From assembly GCA_030762935.1 (NCBI GenBank), contig CM060887.1, positions 11,028,501 through 11,092,500 on the forward strand: a stretch of 64,000 nt of DNA, in the 5' to 3' direction. Position numbers and translations under genes: made by a program. Positions 22,022 to 34,404 of this stretch are shown piece by piece (position 1 is the first letter of the stretch; each line of letters opens with the position of its first letter). The notes under the pieces were generated by a model, which was given only the letters and a program-made list of their open reading frames with translations, had not been told where the DNA came from and did no database searches. This stretch comes from Hymenopus coronatus (taxonomy: Eukaryota; Arthropoda; Insecta; Mantodea; Hymenopodidae).

Positions 22022-22892
22022 TCTGATGTGTACCATTCACATGACTTTCTCTATATCACTGCAATAAATTATTCTTAAAAAGATTATACTTTTATTTACT
22101 TTCTGCTAATCAGAAAAAAAATAGCAGAAATAGTCTTATTACTCGCTTCCTTGTAAGTAGAAGCGAAATAAGGGACAACTGTTGGTTAAAGTGATAGTCA
22201 AAAGCTGGTTGCTATGTCAATGAAGTTCCTTTGTCTATATGGATAGGAGTTGACAAGTTCCTGTATGAGAAAAGTATACGTTTTTCATAGCAGAAACCAA
22301 AAATAAGGAATTCCACAAAAACGACGAACTCCATGAAAAAAATGTATATAACATAAATTGTGTGTTTTAACGTGCTCTACATTTTTGTGTAGTAAGTTTT
22401 TGCCCATCTCTTACGGTTTAGCAGTTAGTCAAAATTTAGTAAAATTCATCCAGAATAAACTACTCTTCAGAGGCTATTCCCAGAAAATTCAAGATATACA
22501 TTTTATTTGTCAGGTAAATATCTTTAATATACGAAATTTTAATCAAAATCGTTAGAGGCATTTTTGAGAAAATCAAAATTTTCGAAAAAAGTTCCATGTA
22601 AAGGGTGGTTGGGGGTGGGGGGATTTTTCTCAAAATCTTCGTGTCGCATCCCTGGAAGATACTAAACTCAAATACCAAGTTTGGTATTTTACCTACTTTT
22701 CGTTTTTGAGTTATCGTGTTCACAGACACACGGACACACACACACACACACATGGACCTTTTTCCGAAAATGCTTTTTTTACATAAAGGGGACCCTAAAA
22801 CATATATTTCCGGTGAAATCTCGGTATCGAATTTTTTGGTGGAGTGCAATACATTCTCTATACACTATGTACATAGTGCCTATAGAGAAAGT
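22022..22892 (+). repeat. H repeat, subfamily D, second of a head-to-tail pair
   Basis: Follows the first copy with only AAAAA between them and shares its subfamily traits, but differs at many scattered positions (by eye about 10%). Ends at GTAAAAATGAG, where the host transposon resumes. Confidence 0.9.
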
Positions 22893-23580
22893 AAAAATGA
22901 GTAGTAATATGTTTCGAAATTTACAAAACAGGTCCGACACCGGATGCTTCTCCCCGTCATCATCCAGACAGGCCGTACCACCTAGTATTTAACCTGGGCC
23001 CTCCCCATCCTAAATACAGGCGAGCCTCCCCACACCGCACCAACAGCATATTTCCGGCCGTGAAATAGAGACTGTTTGTCATTTATATAGCATAAAAATT
23101 GCAGAAAAAAACACAATATTTTGGGTGGGGGGAAACTATCTTAATTAGAAACATGAAAGTTGGTAAATTTACTAGAAACCCTTTGGCACAAATACCTGCA
23201 AAATTTTAAATCTCTGTGACAAAAACTATGGGGTGTGACGTTCCATGTCTACCGTACTTCCCAAACGTGACTATGCTGTTCACAATGAAAGATGCATTAC
23301 AACAGAAGCGGTACGTGGAGGAGCAGACTGTGAAGTAAACAAACATGCTGTAAACAATACAGAATGCCAGTGAGCTCTGGAAGTTAACAAACCTAGTGAG
23401 TAGTAATAACAAACGCCTCTTGTACTGGACAAGCGTGTACTCTGTTTTCTCCAATTCCTTCCTATTAATATTCATCTTGCACTGGAACGAAGCTTCGCAG
23501 CCCATAGATTACTTGACAAAATATGATTCACATAAGGTTATCTGCCAAGTTTTGTCGGTCTAATTTAGAAACACTCTATA

Positions 23581-23934
23581 TAAGCAGCTACTAACTCCAA
23601 AGGCAACCAAACGCAAATAGCATGCGTATAACTCTCCGAGGTTGTAATTCTCAAGTAGGTCCACGCCCATATTAAGCGCCACAGTGGTGCTAAGTAGTTT
23701 GAACCTCTTTGGTCCCATAAGGGCTCTCTACTAGGTCCTCATTATCTCGGCAATGAAATTCTCAGTGCGACATTTATCCACTGTTTAACCACATCTTTTG
23801 ATGCGTAAAGCGAAAAGCCTATATGAGCAGAATATCAGATGCATTTACTATGTTAGCTTGTATAAGCTCCCTCTGAGAGTGTGAAAAATGTTCAAGAAAC
23901 TCTTCCCATCACAAGTTGCCCTTCAGATGGAAAC
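23581..23934. other. no recognised feature
   Basis: Unassigned sequence between the DUF4817 element and the mariner relic. Confidence 0.4.
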
Positions 23935-24600
23935 TGACAGACGATTTGGCATAACTAAATAATAACGAAAGATATGACCACGAGCTTCATTTACAACGTT
24001 ACAGTTCGTTTCTGGGTCAAACTAATATAGCCAATTTCTCGCCCGTAACAATATCTGAAACACGGCGAGACTTTCCACATTCAAATCTTTGCAGTATTTC
24101 TTCTGTGCCACAGATAAATTATGGACATTATCTTGAGGAAATTCTTTTGCACGAAGGTGTTCATGAAAGAAGACAAACTAATTGCTAATCCCAGCTCAAT
24201 GTCATTGTAGGTTACTCTTGGATCTTCTCTAATCATAGTCGCCCTCCGTGGTGTAATGGTTACCATGCTAACTTCATATACTCCAAGGTTGCGGGTTCAA
24301 ACCCGGCGGAGGACGATGGCTTTTTTCAGGTGTATAATTAGCATGGTTTCCTTCGGAAGGGAAGTAAAGCCGTTGGTCCCGTGTCGTAGATTTAAGAAAA
24401 GAACGTCAAGCCTGATAGAGAGACCTCTGAGCAAAATTAAAGCGGTCTTTCACACCCAATTTAGAATGGGACGCTGAGAATCTCAGCAGTTAAAGAGCGT
24501 CCATAAATAACAAACCATTTTTTTTTCCCTAATCATTGTTTCCACAGTGATGATGTTTTTGACAGTCCCTACTGTTGTTGATCTGCCACTCTTCTCTTCA
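23935..24600 (-). pseudogene. Mariner transposase relic split by a SINE
   Basis: On the minus strand, from about 24600, SGRSTTVGTVKNIITVETMI and then REDPRVTYNDIELGLAI match the linker and second helix-turn-helix of mariner transposases (RSGRP...TV..LI.ED.R.TY.EIE..LGI). Reading continues across the SINE once it is removed, then degrades with stops before the first catalytic Asp. 23935-24010 matches the mariner terminus at 18232. The right side is cut by an H copy. Confidence 0.75.
24239..24528 (+). mobile_element. SINE, family S3, with target-site duplication
   Basis: tRNA-like head: A-box-like TGGTGTAATGG, B-box GGTTCAAACCC. The head is followed by GGACGATGGCTTTTTT and a body with CCTTCGGAAGGGAAGTAAAG. 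It ends in a T-run. Flanks CTAATCATAG (24229-24238) and CTAATCATTG (24529-24538) form a 9/10 target duplication inside the mariner relic. Confidence 0.85.
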
Positions 24601-25457
24601 TTTTTACTTTCTCTACACGTACTATGTACATAGTGTATAGAGAAGGTATTGCACTCCACCCAAAAATTCGATAGCGAGATTTCACCGGAAATATATATTT
24701 TTCGAACCCTGGTATCCATAAAAGACATTTTCACAAAAATGTCCGTGTGAGTGTGTGTCTGTGAATACGATAACTCAGAAACGAAAAGTCGATAAAATAC
24801 CAAACTTGGTATTTAAGTTTAGTACCTTCCAGGGATGCGACACGAAGATTTTGAGAAAAATCCCCCCAACCCAAACTAGCCTTTACATGGAACTTTTTTC
24901 GAAAATTTTGATTTTCTTAAAAATGGCTCTCACGATTTTGATTCAAATATCATATTTACCTGACAAATAAAATGTATATCTTGAAATTTCGGGGAATAGC
25001 CTCTGAAGACTACTTAATTCTGGACGAATTTTACGGAATTTTGCATAACTGCTAAGCCGTAAGAGATGGAAAAAAACTTATCACACAAAAAATGTAGAGC
25101 ACTTTAAAACACAGGATTTATGTTATAAGCATTTTTTTCATGGAGTTGATCGTTTTTGAGATATTCCTTGTTTTTGGTTTCAGCTTTAAAAAATTTAGAC
25201 TTTTCTCACACAGGACTTTGTCAACTCCTGTCCATGCAAACAAAGGGACTTCTATCACATAGCAACCAGCTTTTGACTATCACTTTAAACTATGGTACTC
25301 CCTTATTTCGATTCTACTTATAAGGAAGCAAGTAATAAGACTATTTGTGCTAATTTTTTCTCGATAAGCATGAAGTAAATAGAAGCATAAGATTTTTAAC
25401 AATAATTTGTTTCAGAGATGTAGAGAAAGTCATGTGAATGGAACACATCAGATTTTT
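24601..25457 (-). repeat. H repeat, full length
   Basis: Right terminus TTTTTACTTTCTCTACACG; left terminus ends GGAACACATCAGATTTTT. Its (GT)n block is short and it carries a D-like right half (GATAACTCAGAAACG) with an A-like left half, so it looks mosaic. Confidence 0.9.
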
Positions 25458-25698
25458 AAGAGATTGCTGTCCCCTCTTGAATTCTCCAAACCAGTGGAAC
25501 GCAATGACACGTGACGGAGAATAGTCCCCAAAAGCCCCCCCCTCAAACGATCAAGTGCCTGCATTCCATTTAAGCCACATTTGAAGTCGTACAAGATCAA
25601 TGCACGAAAATTCATTTATATAGCCCCTTTTTGGGGGCTTTGCATTAGAAACAATTCGTCTACAGGTTCTTTACGTGGGGTTTAAATCGTTTTAATTT

Positions 25699-25699
<1 letters not shown>

Positions 25700-25745
<46 letters not shown>

Positions 25746-25884
25746 AACACACACACATACTTCCAAACTCTGTGGGGGATAGGGAATAATTCTGGTGAAA
25801 GAAAAATGCCACGCCCCAGACGGATATCGAACCCAGGACCCTCGGGTGAGAAGTCAGATTGCTAACCACTTCACCACTCTTACC
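25700..25884 (-). mobile_element. SINE, family S2, with microsatellite tail
   Basis: tRNA-like head on the minus strand (25883 to 25812) with A-box GTGAAGTGGTTAGC and B-box GGGTTCGATATCC. The body contains AGAATTATTCCCTATCCCCC. The 3' end runs into (GT)n (25703-25741). A second copy is at 50545. Confidence 0.8.
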
Positions 25885-26048
25885 TCTCGTAACTACAACG
25901 AAATGTGTAATTATGGTATACCTGCAATGGTTACTGGTTGACATGAATAGTTTATAGAAGTAATTTAAAACATAGGATAGTGGGTCATACAAACGTAACA
26001 CGTCGGGTTTTTATACACTGTGTACAAAATACCTATTACGTTCTTCCA

Positions 26049-26171
26049 TTTTTACTTTCTCTATACTTACTATGTGAAGGTATTGTATTCCATCCATAAA
26101 TTCGATACCGAGATTTCACCGGAAATACATGTTTTGGGTCCCCTGAAGCATTTTTGGAAAAAGGTCAGTAT

Positions 26172-26215
<44 letters not shown>

Positions 26216-26911
26216 CTATGGGTAGCATAGCTCAAAAACGAAAAGAGTGTTAAAAACCAAACTTGGTATTTAAGTTTGGTATCTACCAAGGATGAAAGAC
26301 AAAGATTTTCAAGAAAATCCACCCATCCCCAAGTACCCTTTACATGGAACTTTTTTCGAAAATTTTGATTTTTTTAAAAATGGCTCTAACGATTTTGATT
26401 AAAATCACTTATATTTAAGATATTTACGTGCCAAATAAAATGTATATCTTGAATTTTCTAGGCATAGCCTCTGAAAACTACTTTATTCTGGATGAATTTT
26501 ACGGAATTTTGCATAACTGTTAAACCGTACGAGATGGTCTAAAACTTACCACACAAAAATTGTAGAGCACGTTAAAACATACAGTCTGTGTCATATACGA
26601 TTTTTTCGTGCAGTTGATCGTTTTTGAGATATTCCTTATTTTGTGTTTCAGCTCTGAAAAACTTGTACTTTCGCATTCAGGGATTTGTCAACTCCTGTCC
26701 ATACAAACAAAGGAACTTCAGTCACATGGCAACTAGCTTTTTACTATCACTTTAATCTATGGTACTCCCATATTTCGCTTCTACTTACCAGGAGGCGAGT
26801 AATAATGCTAATTGTTCTCGACAAGCATGAAGTAAAAAGAAGCATAAGCTTTTTAACAATAATTTGTTGCGGAGATGTGGAGAAAGTCATGTGTATGGAA
26901 CATTTCAGATT
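26049..26911 (-). repeat. H repeat, nearly full length
   Basis: The terminal hairpin has lost one arm (TATACTTACTATGTGAAGG). The microsatellite is a long (GT)n, about 20 units, at 26174-26212. Left terminus is GTATGGAACATTTCAGATT. Confidence 0.9.
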
Positions 26912-27012
26912 TTTTCTTCTGCTTTTACCATTTCCGTAATTTGATTACGTCAGAGGCCTTTGGCTGAACAGATCACGCAAGGAGGTAGTTGCGTGACGGG
27001 ATAAAAAGCGTG

Positions 27013-27052
<40 letters not shown>

Positions 27053-27443
27053 GTAGCATCATCATGGGCACCACGATATCGGTCCTTGTGCTAAGGTTGG
27101 TTTTGTCGGTCGGAGATTTCAGGTTCGACTAGCCCTGGCCGATATCACCACAAGTGGTCTAAATCAATGATATTGCTTGGCAAGTTAATTAAAAGTAATA
27201 CCATTATTCAGTTCGCGCAGTCTTCAACTGCTTCCTCTCTTTACGGTTTAACCGCCCGTGTTCGAAGATGTTAAGACAACTGGGCTTGGAGGGAGAGTTT
27301 GCCATCACCGCTATCTCATTGCTACAATAGGCGCGTGTATGGCTGAAGTAGGTTGAGCAGAAATTAGGCTTACCAAATTCTCAACTATGAATTCCGAGAG
27401 AAAATTAAGACAACAGTAATGCTAGAAAAATTTATAAAAAAAA
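26912..27443. other. no gene; (ATC)n microsatellite
   Basis: Non-H sequence with an (ATC)n run of about 13 units at 27013-27052. No recognised coding or tRNA-like element. Confidence 0.6.
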
Positions 27444-28239
27444 CTGATGTGTTGCAGTCACATGACTTTCTCCACATTTCTGCAAAAAAAATATGATTAA
27501 AAAGATTTTGCTTCTATTTACCTCATGATAATCGAGAAAAAATTAGCAAAAATAGTGTTATTACTTGCTTCGTTGTAAGTAAAACGGAGTAGAGGAAGTA
27601 GCATACGCTAAAGTACTAGTATTAGTCAAAAGATGGTTGCTATGGACCGGAGTTGACAAATTCCCGTATGAGAAAAGCATAAACCTCTAAAGCAAAAACA
27701 AATAACAAGGAATATTTCAAATCCGATCCACTCCACGAAAAAAATGTATCCAACATAAATTGTGTGTTAAACGAGCTCTGCGTTTTCTGTTATGTAAGTT
27801 TTTCTGTATCTCTTACGGTTTGCCAGTTATTTAAAATTACGTAAAATTCTTCCAGAATAAAGCAGTCTTCAGGGGCTATTCCCAGAAAATTTAAGATATA
27901 CAGTTTGTCAGGTAAATATCTTTAATATACGATATTTTAATCAAAATTGTTACAGCCATTTTTGTGATAGTCAAAATTTTCGAAACATTTTCCATGTAAA
28001 GGGTAGTTGGGGGGATTTTCTTGAAAATCTTCGTGTCGCATCCTTGGAAGATACCAAAATTAAATACCAAGTTTGGTATTCAACGGTGTTTTCGTTTTTG
28101 ACCTATGCTGCCCTCAGACACACACAAACACACACACACACAACATGTATTTCCAGTGAAATCTCGGTATAGAAGTTTTGAGTGCATCGCAATAGGTACC
28201 TTCTCTATGCACTATGTACATAGTACGTGTAGAGAAAGT
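27444..28239 (+). repeat. H repeat, full length
   Basis: CTGATGTGTTGCAGTCACATG to GTGTAGAGAAAGTA. A small deletion near the (AC)n block has removed the internal T-run segment (ACACAACATGTATTTCC). Confidence 0.9.
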
Positions 28240-28396
28240 AAACATGTAACTCTGAAATGTGGAAAATAGACACTACAATAAAAGGAAATGGTTAAAAATT
28301 TTAGAAAGGAGTTTTACAAATTTGTAAATTCTATTAACTTTGAATTACTGTAAAGCATATGTATATAAATTGTAAACGTTTCATACTTCAAAAAAG

Positions 28397-29269
28397 CTGA
28401 TGTGTTACACTCACATGACTTTCTATAGCTGCTCTACAAACCTCCTACAAAAGATTATTCTTCTTTGTACACAATGCTAATCGAGATAAATATTAGCAGA
28501 ATGTTCTTATTACTTAGTTCCTAATAAGTTGAAGAGAATAAGGGAATGCGCTATGCTAAAGTGATTGTCAAATGTTTTAAAAGCTATCGTTATGCGATTG
28601 TCATTGCAAATCACTTCTTTGCTTGACCAGGAGTAGAACAAAAGAAAACGAATACTTCCTGTCTGATAAAAGTTTAAGTACTTCACAATTGAAACCAGTA
28701 ACAAGGTATATCTCGGAAACGGTTACCTCCACAACAAACACGTAAAGGACATAAATTGTGTGTTTTGACGTGATGTACATTTTTGTGCAGTGAGTTTTTT
28801 TCTATCTCTTACGGTTTAGCAGTTAAGCAAAATTCATCCAGAATAAAGAGCTCTTCAGAGGATATTCCCCAAAAATTCGAGATATACATTTTATTTCGGA
28901 CATAAATAGCTTTAGTATATGGGATTTTAATCAAAATCGTTAGAGCCATTTTTAAGAAAATCAACATTTTCGAAATTTTTCCATGAAAAGGGTAGTTTGT
29001 GGTGGGGGGAATTTTTTGAAAATCTTCGTGTCGCATCCTTGGAAGATATTAAACCTAAATAACAAGTTTGGTATTTAACGATATTTTTCTTTTGGGGCTA
29101 TGCTGTCCACAGACACACACACACGGACCTTTTTTTAAAAATGCTTTTTTTCGGACTCAGGGGACCCCAAAACATATATTTCCGGTGAAATCTCGATACC
29201 GAATTTTTGGGCGCATTACAATATCTTCTCTATTCCTATGTACATTGTATATATAGGGCTAGAGAAAGT
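28397..29269 (+). repeat. H repeat, full length, subfamily B
   Basis: CTGATGTGTTACACTCACATG left terminus, TTGACCAGGAGTAGAAC body, and the variant right tip TTCCTATGTACATTGTAT...GGGCTAGAGAAAG. Confidence 0.9.
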
Positions 29270-29390
29270 AAAAATGTTAATACCAACCTAAAGGAATATC
29301 GTCAATTAAGTATCTGATACGATCAGGCATGTAGTATAACTATATCTGTAATTGAACATGCGCTAATAAAGTATTATTAAATTTAAAAAA

Positions 29391-30048
29391 TGTGATGTGT
29401 TCCATTCACATGACTTTTCCACATCTCTGCAACAAATTATTGTTTAAAAGCTTATGGTTCTATTTACTTCATGCTAATCGAGAACAAATTAGCAGAAATA
29501 GTCTTATTACTTGCTTCTTTGTAAGTAGAAGCGAAATAAGGAAGTACCATAGGTTAAAGTGATAGTCAAAAGATGGTTGCTATGTGACTAAAGTTCCTTT
29601 GTTTGTACGGACAGGAGTGCACACATTCCTGAATGAGAAAAGTATAAGTTTTTTAAAACTGAAAAAAAGTATATCGCACAAACGATCAACTCCACGGAAA
29701 AAAAATATATAATACAAATTGTGTGTTTTAACGTGCACTACATTTTTTGTGTTGTAAGTTGTTTTTTTTTCCATTTCTTACGGTTTAGCATTTATGCAAA
29801 ATTCCGTAAAATTCAAAATAGTCAGATTTTTAAGAAAATAAAATTTTTCGAAAAAAGTTCCATGTAAAGGGTAGTAGGGGTGGAGGGATTTTCTTGAAAA
29901 TCTTCGTGTCGCATCCTTGGAAGATACCAAAATTAAACACCAAGTTTGGTATTCAACGGTATTTTCGTTTTTGAGCAGACATTTTTTCTAAAAATGCTCT
30001 TTTTTTTTTTTTTTTTTTACCATGCACATAGTACGTGTAGAGAAAGTA
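29391..30048 (+). repeat. H repeat with two internal deletions
   Basis: The left terminus lies in an A-run. One deletion joins AAATTCAAAATAGTC to the TTTTTAAGAAAAT block. A second replaces the (AC)n block and the following part with a 20-base T-run (about 30000-30018). The right hairpin tip is retained. Confidence 0.85.
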
Positions 30049-30710
30049 AATAAATTACCGTAGACCCTGTACCAGAACTTGCATTCAGCGAATACATTGT
30101 TTTGGGAAGAAGAATGGTTTCCTGCTGGCAAAAAACTAATTTCGTTCTAGTTGAGCACTTTTCAATTTCACATGTTCTGCAATCTATGTTTTCGCCTGTC
30201 GTAATGGCTGGCACGAGATGATATTGCGGTGCTGAAGATAAAACTGGGACCATTTAGCAAGCTTTATTTACAATACGTCACTGATTCAATTTGGAAACGA
30301 CAAATGATTCAATGGAAGATTTAATGCGCTGTTATATCGAAGTTTTATTGCTGGAATGAGCCACTACGTGGAGAGATGCAGTAATCGAATTGAATTCTTC
30401 ACACAATAGTCCTACAACTCTGTACAGGCGCTCAGAAACGTGCTGAAACAACACCAGAGCTGCATCTCCACAATTCGCTGGTGCGACTGCTTTATAGTAC
30501 ACAAATACCTAAACCAGGTTCAACATTTGTTTCATGGTAGTAAATATAATTGACATATAGAATTTTTGTTACTCTCCTGGTTGCTTCAGAAAAAAAAGAA
30601 TTAGAGCTTTAAATATTATTATTTTACTATAATTTATGTTTATTGTTATATTGATTATGCAATATATCAGGTAATGTTCATTTGTAACAAACATCATATA
30701 CCAATTCTCT
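30049..30710. other. no recognised gene
   Basis: About 660 bp of non-H sequence. A 78-codon minus frame (30017-30253) partly overlaps H sequence and is not recognisable. Confidence 0.4.
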
Positions 30711-31530
30711 TTACTTTCTTTACACGTACTATGTGCATAGCGTATAGAGGAAGTATTGCATTCCACCCAAAAATTCGATACCGAGATTTCACCGGAAATA
30801 CATGTTTTAGGACCCCCTGAAACCCAAAAAAAAATTGCAAAAAGGTCCGAGTGTGTCTCTGTGGACAGCATAGCTCAAAAACGAACAGACCGTTGAATAC
30901 CAAAACTGGTATTTAAGTTTGGTATCTTCCAAGGATACGACACGAAGATTTTCCAGAGAATCCCTCACCCCCAACTACCCTTTACATAGAACTATGTTCA
31001 AAAATTTTGATTTTCTCAAAAATGCTCTAACGATTTTGATTGAAATATCGTATATTAAAGATATTTACCTGACAAATAAAATGTATATCTTGAATTTTCT
31101 GGGAATAGCCCCTGAAGACTACTTTATTCTGGATGAATTTTACTGAATTTTGCATAACTGCTAAACCGTAAGAAACGGACAAAAACTTACCACACTAAAA
31201 ATGTAGAGCACGTTAAAACACACAATTTATGTTATATACCTGTTTGAGATATCCCTTGTTATTGGTTTCAGCTTTGAAAAACTTATACTTTCTCATACAG
31301 GAATTTCTTAACTCGTGTCCATACAAACAAAGGAACTTCAGTCACATAGCAACCAGCTTTTCACTATCACTTTAACCTATGGTACTACCTTATTTCGCTT
31401 CTACTTACAAGGAAGCAAATAATAAGACTATTTCTGCTAATTTTTCTCGATTAAATAGAAACATAAGCTTTTAAACAATAATTTGCTGCTGAGATGTAGA
31501 GAAAGTCATGTGAATGGAACACATCAGATT
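30711..31530 (-). repeat. H repeat, full length, subfamily A
   Basis: Both termini are present. The (AC)n block is nearly absent (GTGTGTCTCTGTGG). There is a small deletion near the GATCGTTTTTGAGATA block. Confidence 0.9.
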
Positions 31531-31931
31531 TTTATTAATACTCTCCCAGTCTGTGATGAAAATTTGAAGCAGATAGAACATAAACTGCATCGTGTGGAAC
31601 TATTTGAAGTTTTAAAAACGCTGAAAAATAAAAACGCGAGAAAATAGGTTTTAAGTTTTAACATACCATTTAACACTGTTTCTTTGCAAGTCTTAGAATT
31701 TCGTATTCTTGTGCTGCAATTTTTAAACCATGAATATCTGTCAACTCTCACGGACTGTTTACACAAATTTCGAGTAAAATATAAAGAAAAAGAAAAAAAA
31801 AGGTAGGTATACCTTATTTGTAGGTTCATTTTAATACATAGAAGTCAATATTTTATTTATGTTGTTTATTGGCCGCTACACCTTTGCACCGATGTCAGCC
31901 AAACTTGGCACAGGTAACCTTTGAGACAAAG
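31531..31931. other. unassigned; weak LINE-like frame
   Basis: One + frame at about 31545-31635 reads EHKLHRVELFEVLKTLKNK, then NARK and a stop. It vaguely recalls the 'LK..KAPG' linker before LINE reverse transcriptases. Too short and degenerate to call. Confidence 0.2.
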
Positions 31932-32775
31932 TAAGATTATTCTTCTTTCTACACAATGCTAATCGAAATAAACACTAGCAGAATGTTCTTATTACTCAGT
32001 TCTTATAAGTAAAAGGAAACTAAGGTAAGGCGCTAGACTAAAGTGATAGTCAACTGTTTTAAAAGCGCTCGTTATACAACCATCATTGCAAATCGTTTTC
32101 TTTCCTTGGCCAGGAGTTGAACAAAAGAAAAATAGACACTTCCATCTGAGAAAAGTACTTCACAATTGAAACTAATAACAAGAAATACCTCGAAAACTGT
32201 AAGCTGCACGAAAAAAACGTATATGACATAACTTGTGTATTTTAACAAGATCTACATTTTTTGTACAGTAAGATTTCGTCTATCTCTTTAAGGTTTACTA
32301 GTTATGTCAAATTAAGCGAAATTCATCCAGAATAAAGAGGTCTTCAGAGGCTATTCCTAGAAAATTCGAGATATACATTTTATTTCTGACATAAGTAGTT
32401 TTAATATAACGGGTTTTGATCAAAATCGTTATAGCCATTTTTAAGAAAATCAAAATTTTCGAAATTCTTTCCATGTAAAGGTTAGTTTGTGGTGGGGGGA
32501 TTTTATTTTTTTTTTTTAAATCTTGTGTCGCATTCTTGGAAGATGCTGAACCTAAATAACAAGTTTGGTATTTAACGGTCTTTTCGTTTTGGGGCTATGC
32601 TGTCCGCCCCTCAAACACACACGAACACACACACACACATACATACACACACGAATGCATGCGCGCACCTTCTTTTAAAAATTCTTTTTTCGGACTCAGG
32701 GGATTTCAAAACATATATTTCCGGTTAAATCTCGGTATCGAATTTTGGATGTTCCATTTATATACCTTCTTTACG
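31932..32775 (+). repeat. H repeat, subfamily B, left tip lost
   Basis: Starts at AGATTATTCTTCTTTCTACAC. A-rich/T-rich expansion near 32506-32516. Ends near TATACCTTCTTTACG, where the next copy begins without its own left tip. Confidence 0.85.
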
Positions 32776-33590
32776 TATCTACAATAAATTCTTGTTAAAA
32801 ACCTTATTCTTCTATTTACTTCATGCTAATCATGACAAACCTTACCAGAAATGGTGTCATTACTTGCTTCCTTGTAAGTAGAAGGGAAATAAGACAGTAC
32901 ACTAGGCTAAAGCGATTGTTAAATGTTATAAAAGCTGTTTGTTATGTGATCGAATTTCCTTTGTTTGTATGACCAGGAGTTGACTAGTTCCCGTATTAGA
33001 AAAGTATAAGTATTTTAAAACTGAAACCAATAACAAAGAATATCTCAAAAACGATCCACTCCACAAAAAAAATGTATATAACACAATTTGTGTATTTTAA
33101 CGAGCTCTACGTTTTCAATTAAGTGTTTGTCTATCTCTTACGGCTGCCAGTTATGCTACATTTCGTGAAATTCACCCAGGATAAAGTAAGTGTTCAGAGG
33201 CTACTCCCAGAAAAACCAAAATATAAAGCTTTTTGTGTTGTGACTAACTTCAATATACGATATTTTAATCAAAATCGTAAGAGCAATTTTTGAGAAAAAC
33301 ACAATTTTCAAAAACTTATCTATGAAAAGGGTAACTTGAGGTGGGGAGGATTTTCTTGAGAATCTTCGTGTCACATCCTTGGAACACACTGAACTTAAAT
33401 AGCAAGTTTGGTATTTTACCGACTTTTTTTTTTCAGTTATCGTGTTATAGACACACGGACCTTTTTCTAAAAATGCTTTTTTTTTTTTTTATTCAGGAGG
33501 CCTCTGGTGAAATCTCGGTATCGAATTTTTGGGTGCAATTCAATACTTGAATACGTACTATGTACATAGTACGTTTAGATGAAGTAAAAA
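32776..33590 (+). repeat. H repeat, subfamily A variant, left tip lost
   Basis: Starts at TATCTACAATAAATTC and ends TACGTTTAGATGAAGT. Has a 13-base expanded T-run at about 33478-33490 and little (AC)n. Confidence 0.85.
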
Positions 33591-34371
33591 AATCTACAAA
33601 AAATAATTTGTTTTTCTTCTATTTCTAAGGACTTATTGAACGCCCCTCGCACGAAGCGAGTAGTACACACACGTCAGTAAATACAATACCTATCCACCAT
33701 TGTGCTTGTGTGTATAAACCCTGACCTATTTAACTGTGCTTAGGTAAAATGAACTTTACCGGACTAGAGAGATTTCGTTTTCGTTAGAGATAGGAATCCT
33801 TTTGATTACCAGTAAACAAATTTATTAGTGCTGATGCGGAGGATCCGGGGAGAGGGGTTACAGGGTGTTAAAGACTTGTTCCTTCCGCTAAACTTGGCGC
33901 ACCGAACTCCAACTCCCGTTCATACATTTTCAAGCAAGTGCTCTACGGAAACTGCAAAGAACATCCTCTCGCAATTCTTCACGTGCTTCCTTCTAGCAGA
34001 TCCAGCAAACAATGAGCGTCCAGGATTCCTTCTCCAAGTTTGGGATAGGATGTGGATTCTCACGCTTGTCGAGCACAACATAAATTGCTACTGGACGTCA
34101 TGATCTATTGTGTTTCTTGGGGACAATTGTTCGTGAATCGCGTGCTTGCTGCAGAACAAAGCATTCCTAGCAATTGTTCTAAGGTAGCAATTTAGTTTAG
34201 ATATTCTGCGTAAATTCTACTCACGCAGAACCTACTTAACGATTGCAAAAACTCTTGACATATACTTCTTGTCTCTCACAAGAAAACATTCTCATGAGGC
34301 AGATAAAAATATGATTTTGTTTTCTTCCAACATGTTCGTAACGTCAAAACGAGTGCTTATACAAATGTTTA
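33591..34371. other. no recognised gene
   Basis: About 780 bp of non-H sequence before the tandem array. The 91-codon (33828) and 87-codon (34269) + frames are not recognisable, and the latter runs into the mariner. Confidence 0.4.
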
Positions 34372-34404
34372 TAACGCGGGTGCGATTACTTCACGGGTTA
34401 TTTA

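Larger units (their letters stand above)
20230..23580 (-). mobile_element. DUF4817-type DNA transposon with nested H copies
   Basis: About 30 bp terminal inverted repeats: GTTTCTAAATTGGACCGACA on the left (20237-20256) and its near reverse complement on the right (TGTCGGTCTAATTTAGAAAC, 23553-23572). A transposase relic lies on the minus strand at 20403-20876. Two H copies (21141-22892) sit inside. Without them the element would be about 1.6 kb. Ends of this kind together with this transposase type are, from memory, common in insects; the exact family is not established here. Confidence 0.75.

Noticed and set aside
24240..24312. Functional tRNA gene
   Set aside because: The same head with the same body is found again at 43.8 kb and has a target duplication here, so it is a SINE.
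31545..31635. LINE reverse-transcriptase linker
   Set aside because: Only about 30 residues with weak resemblance and a stop; chance is as likely.
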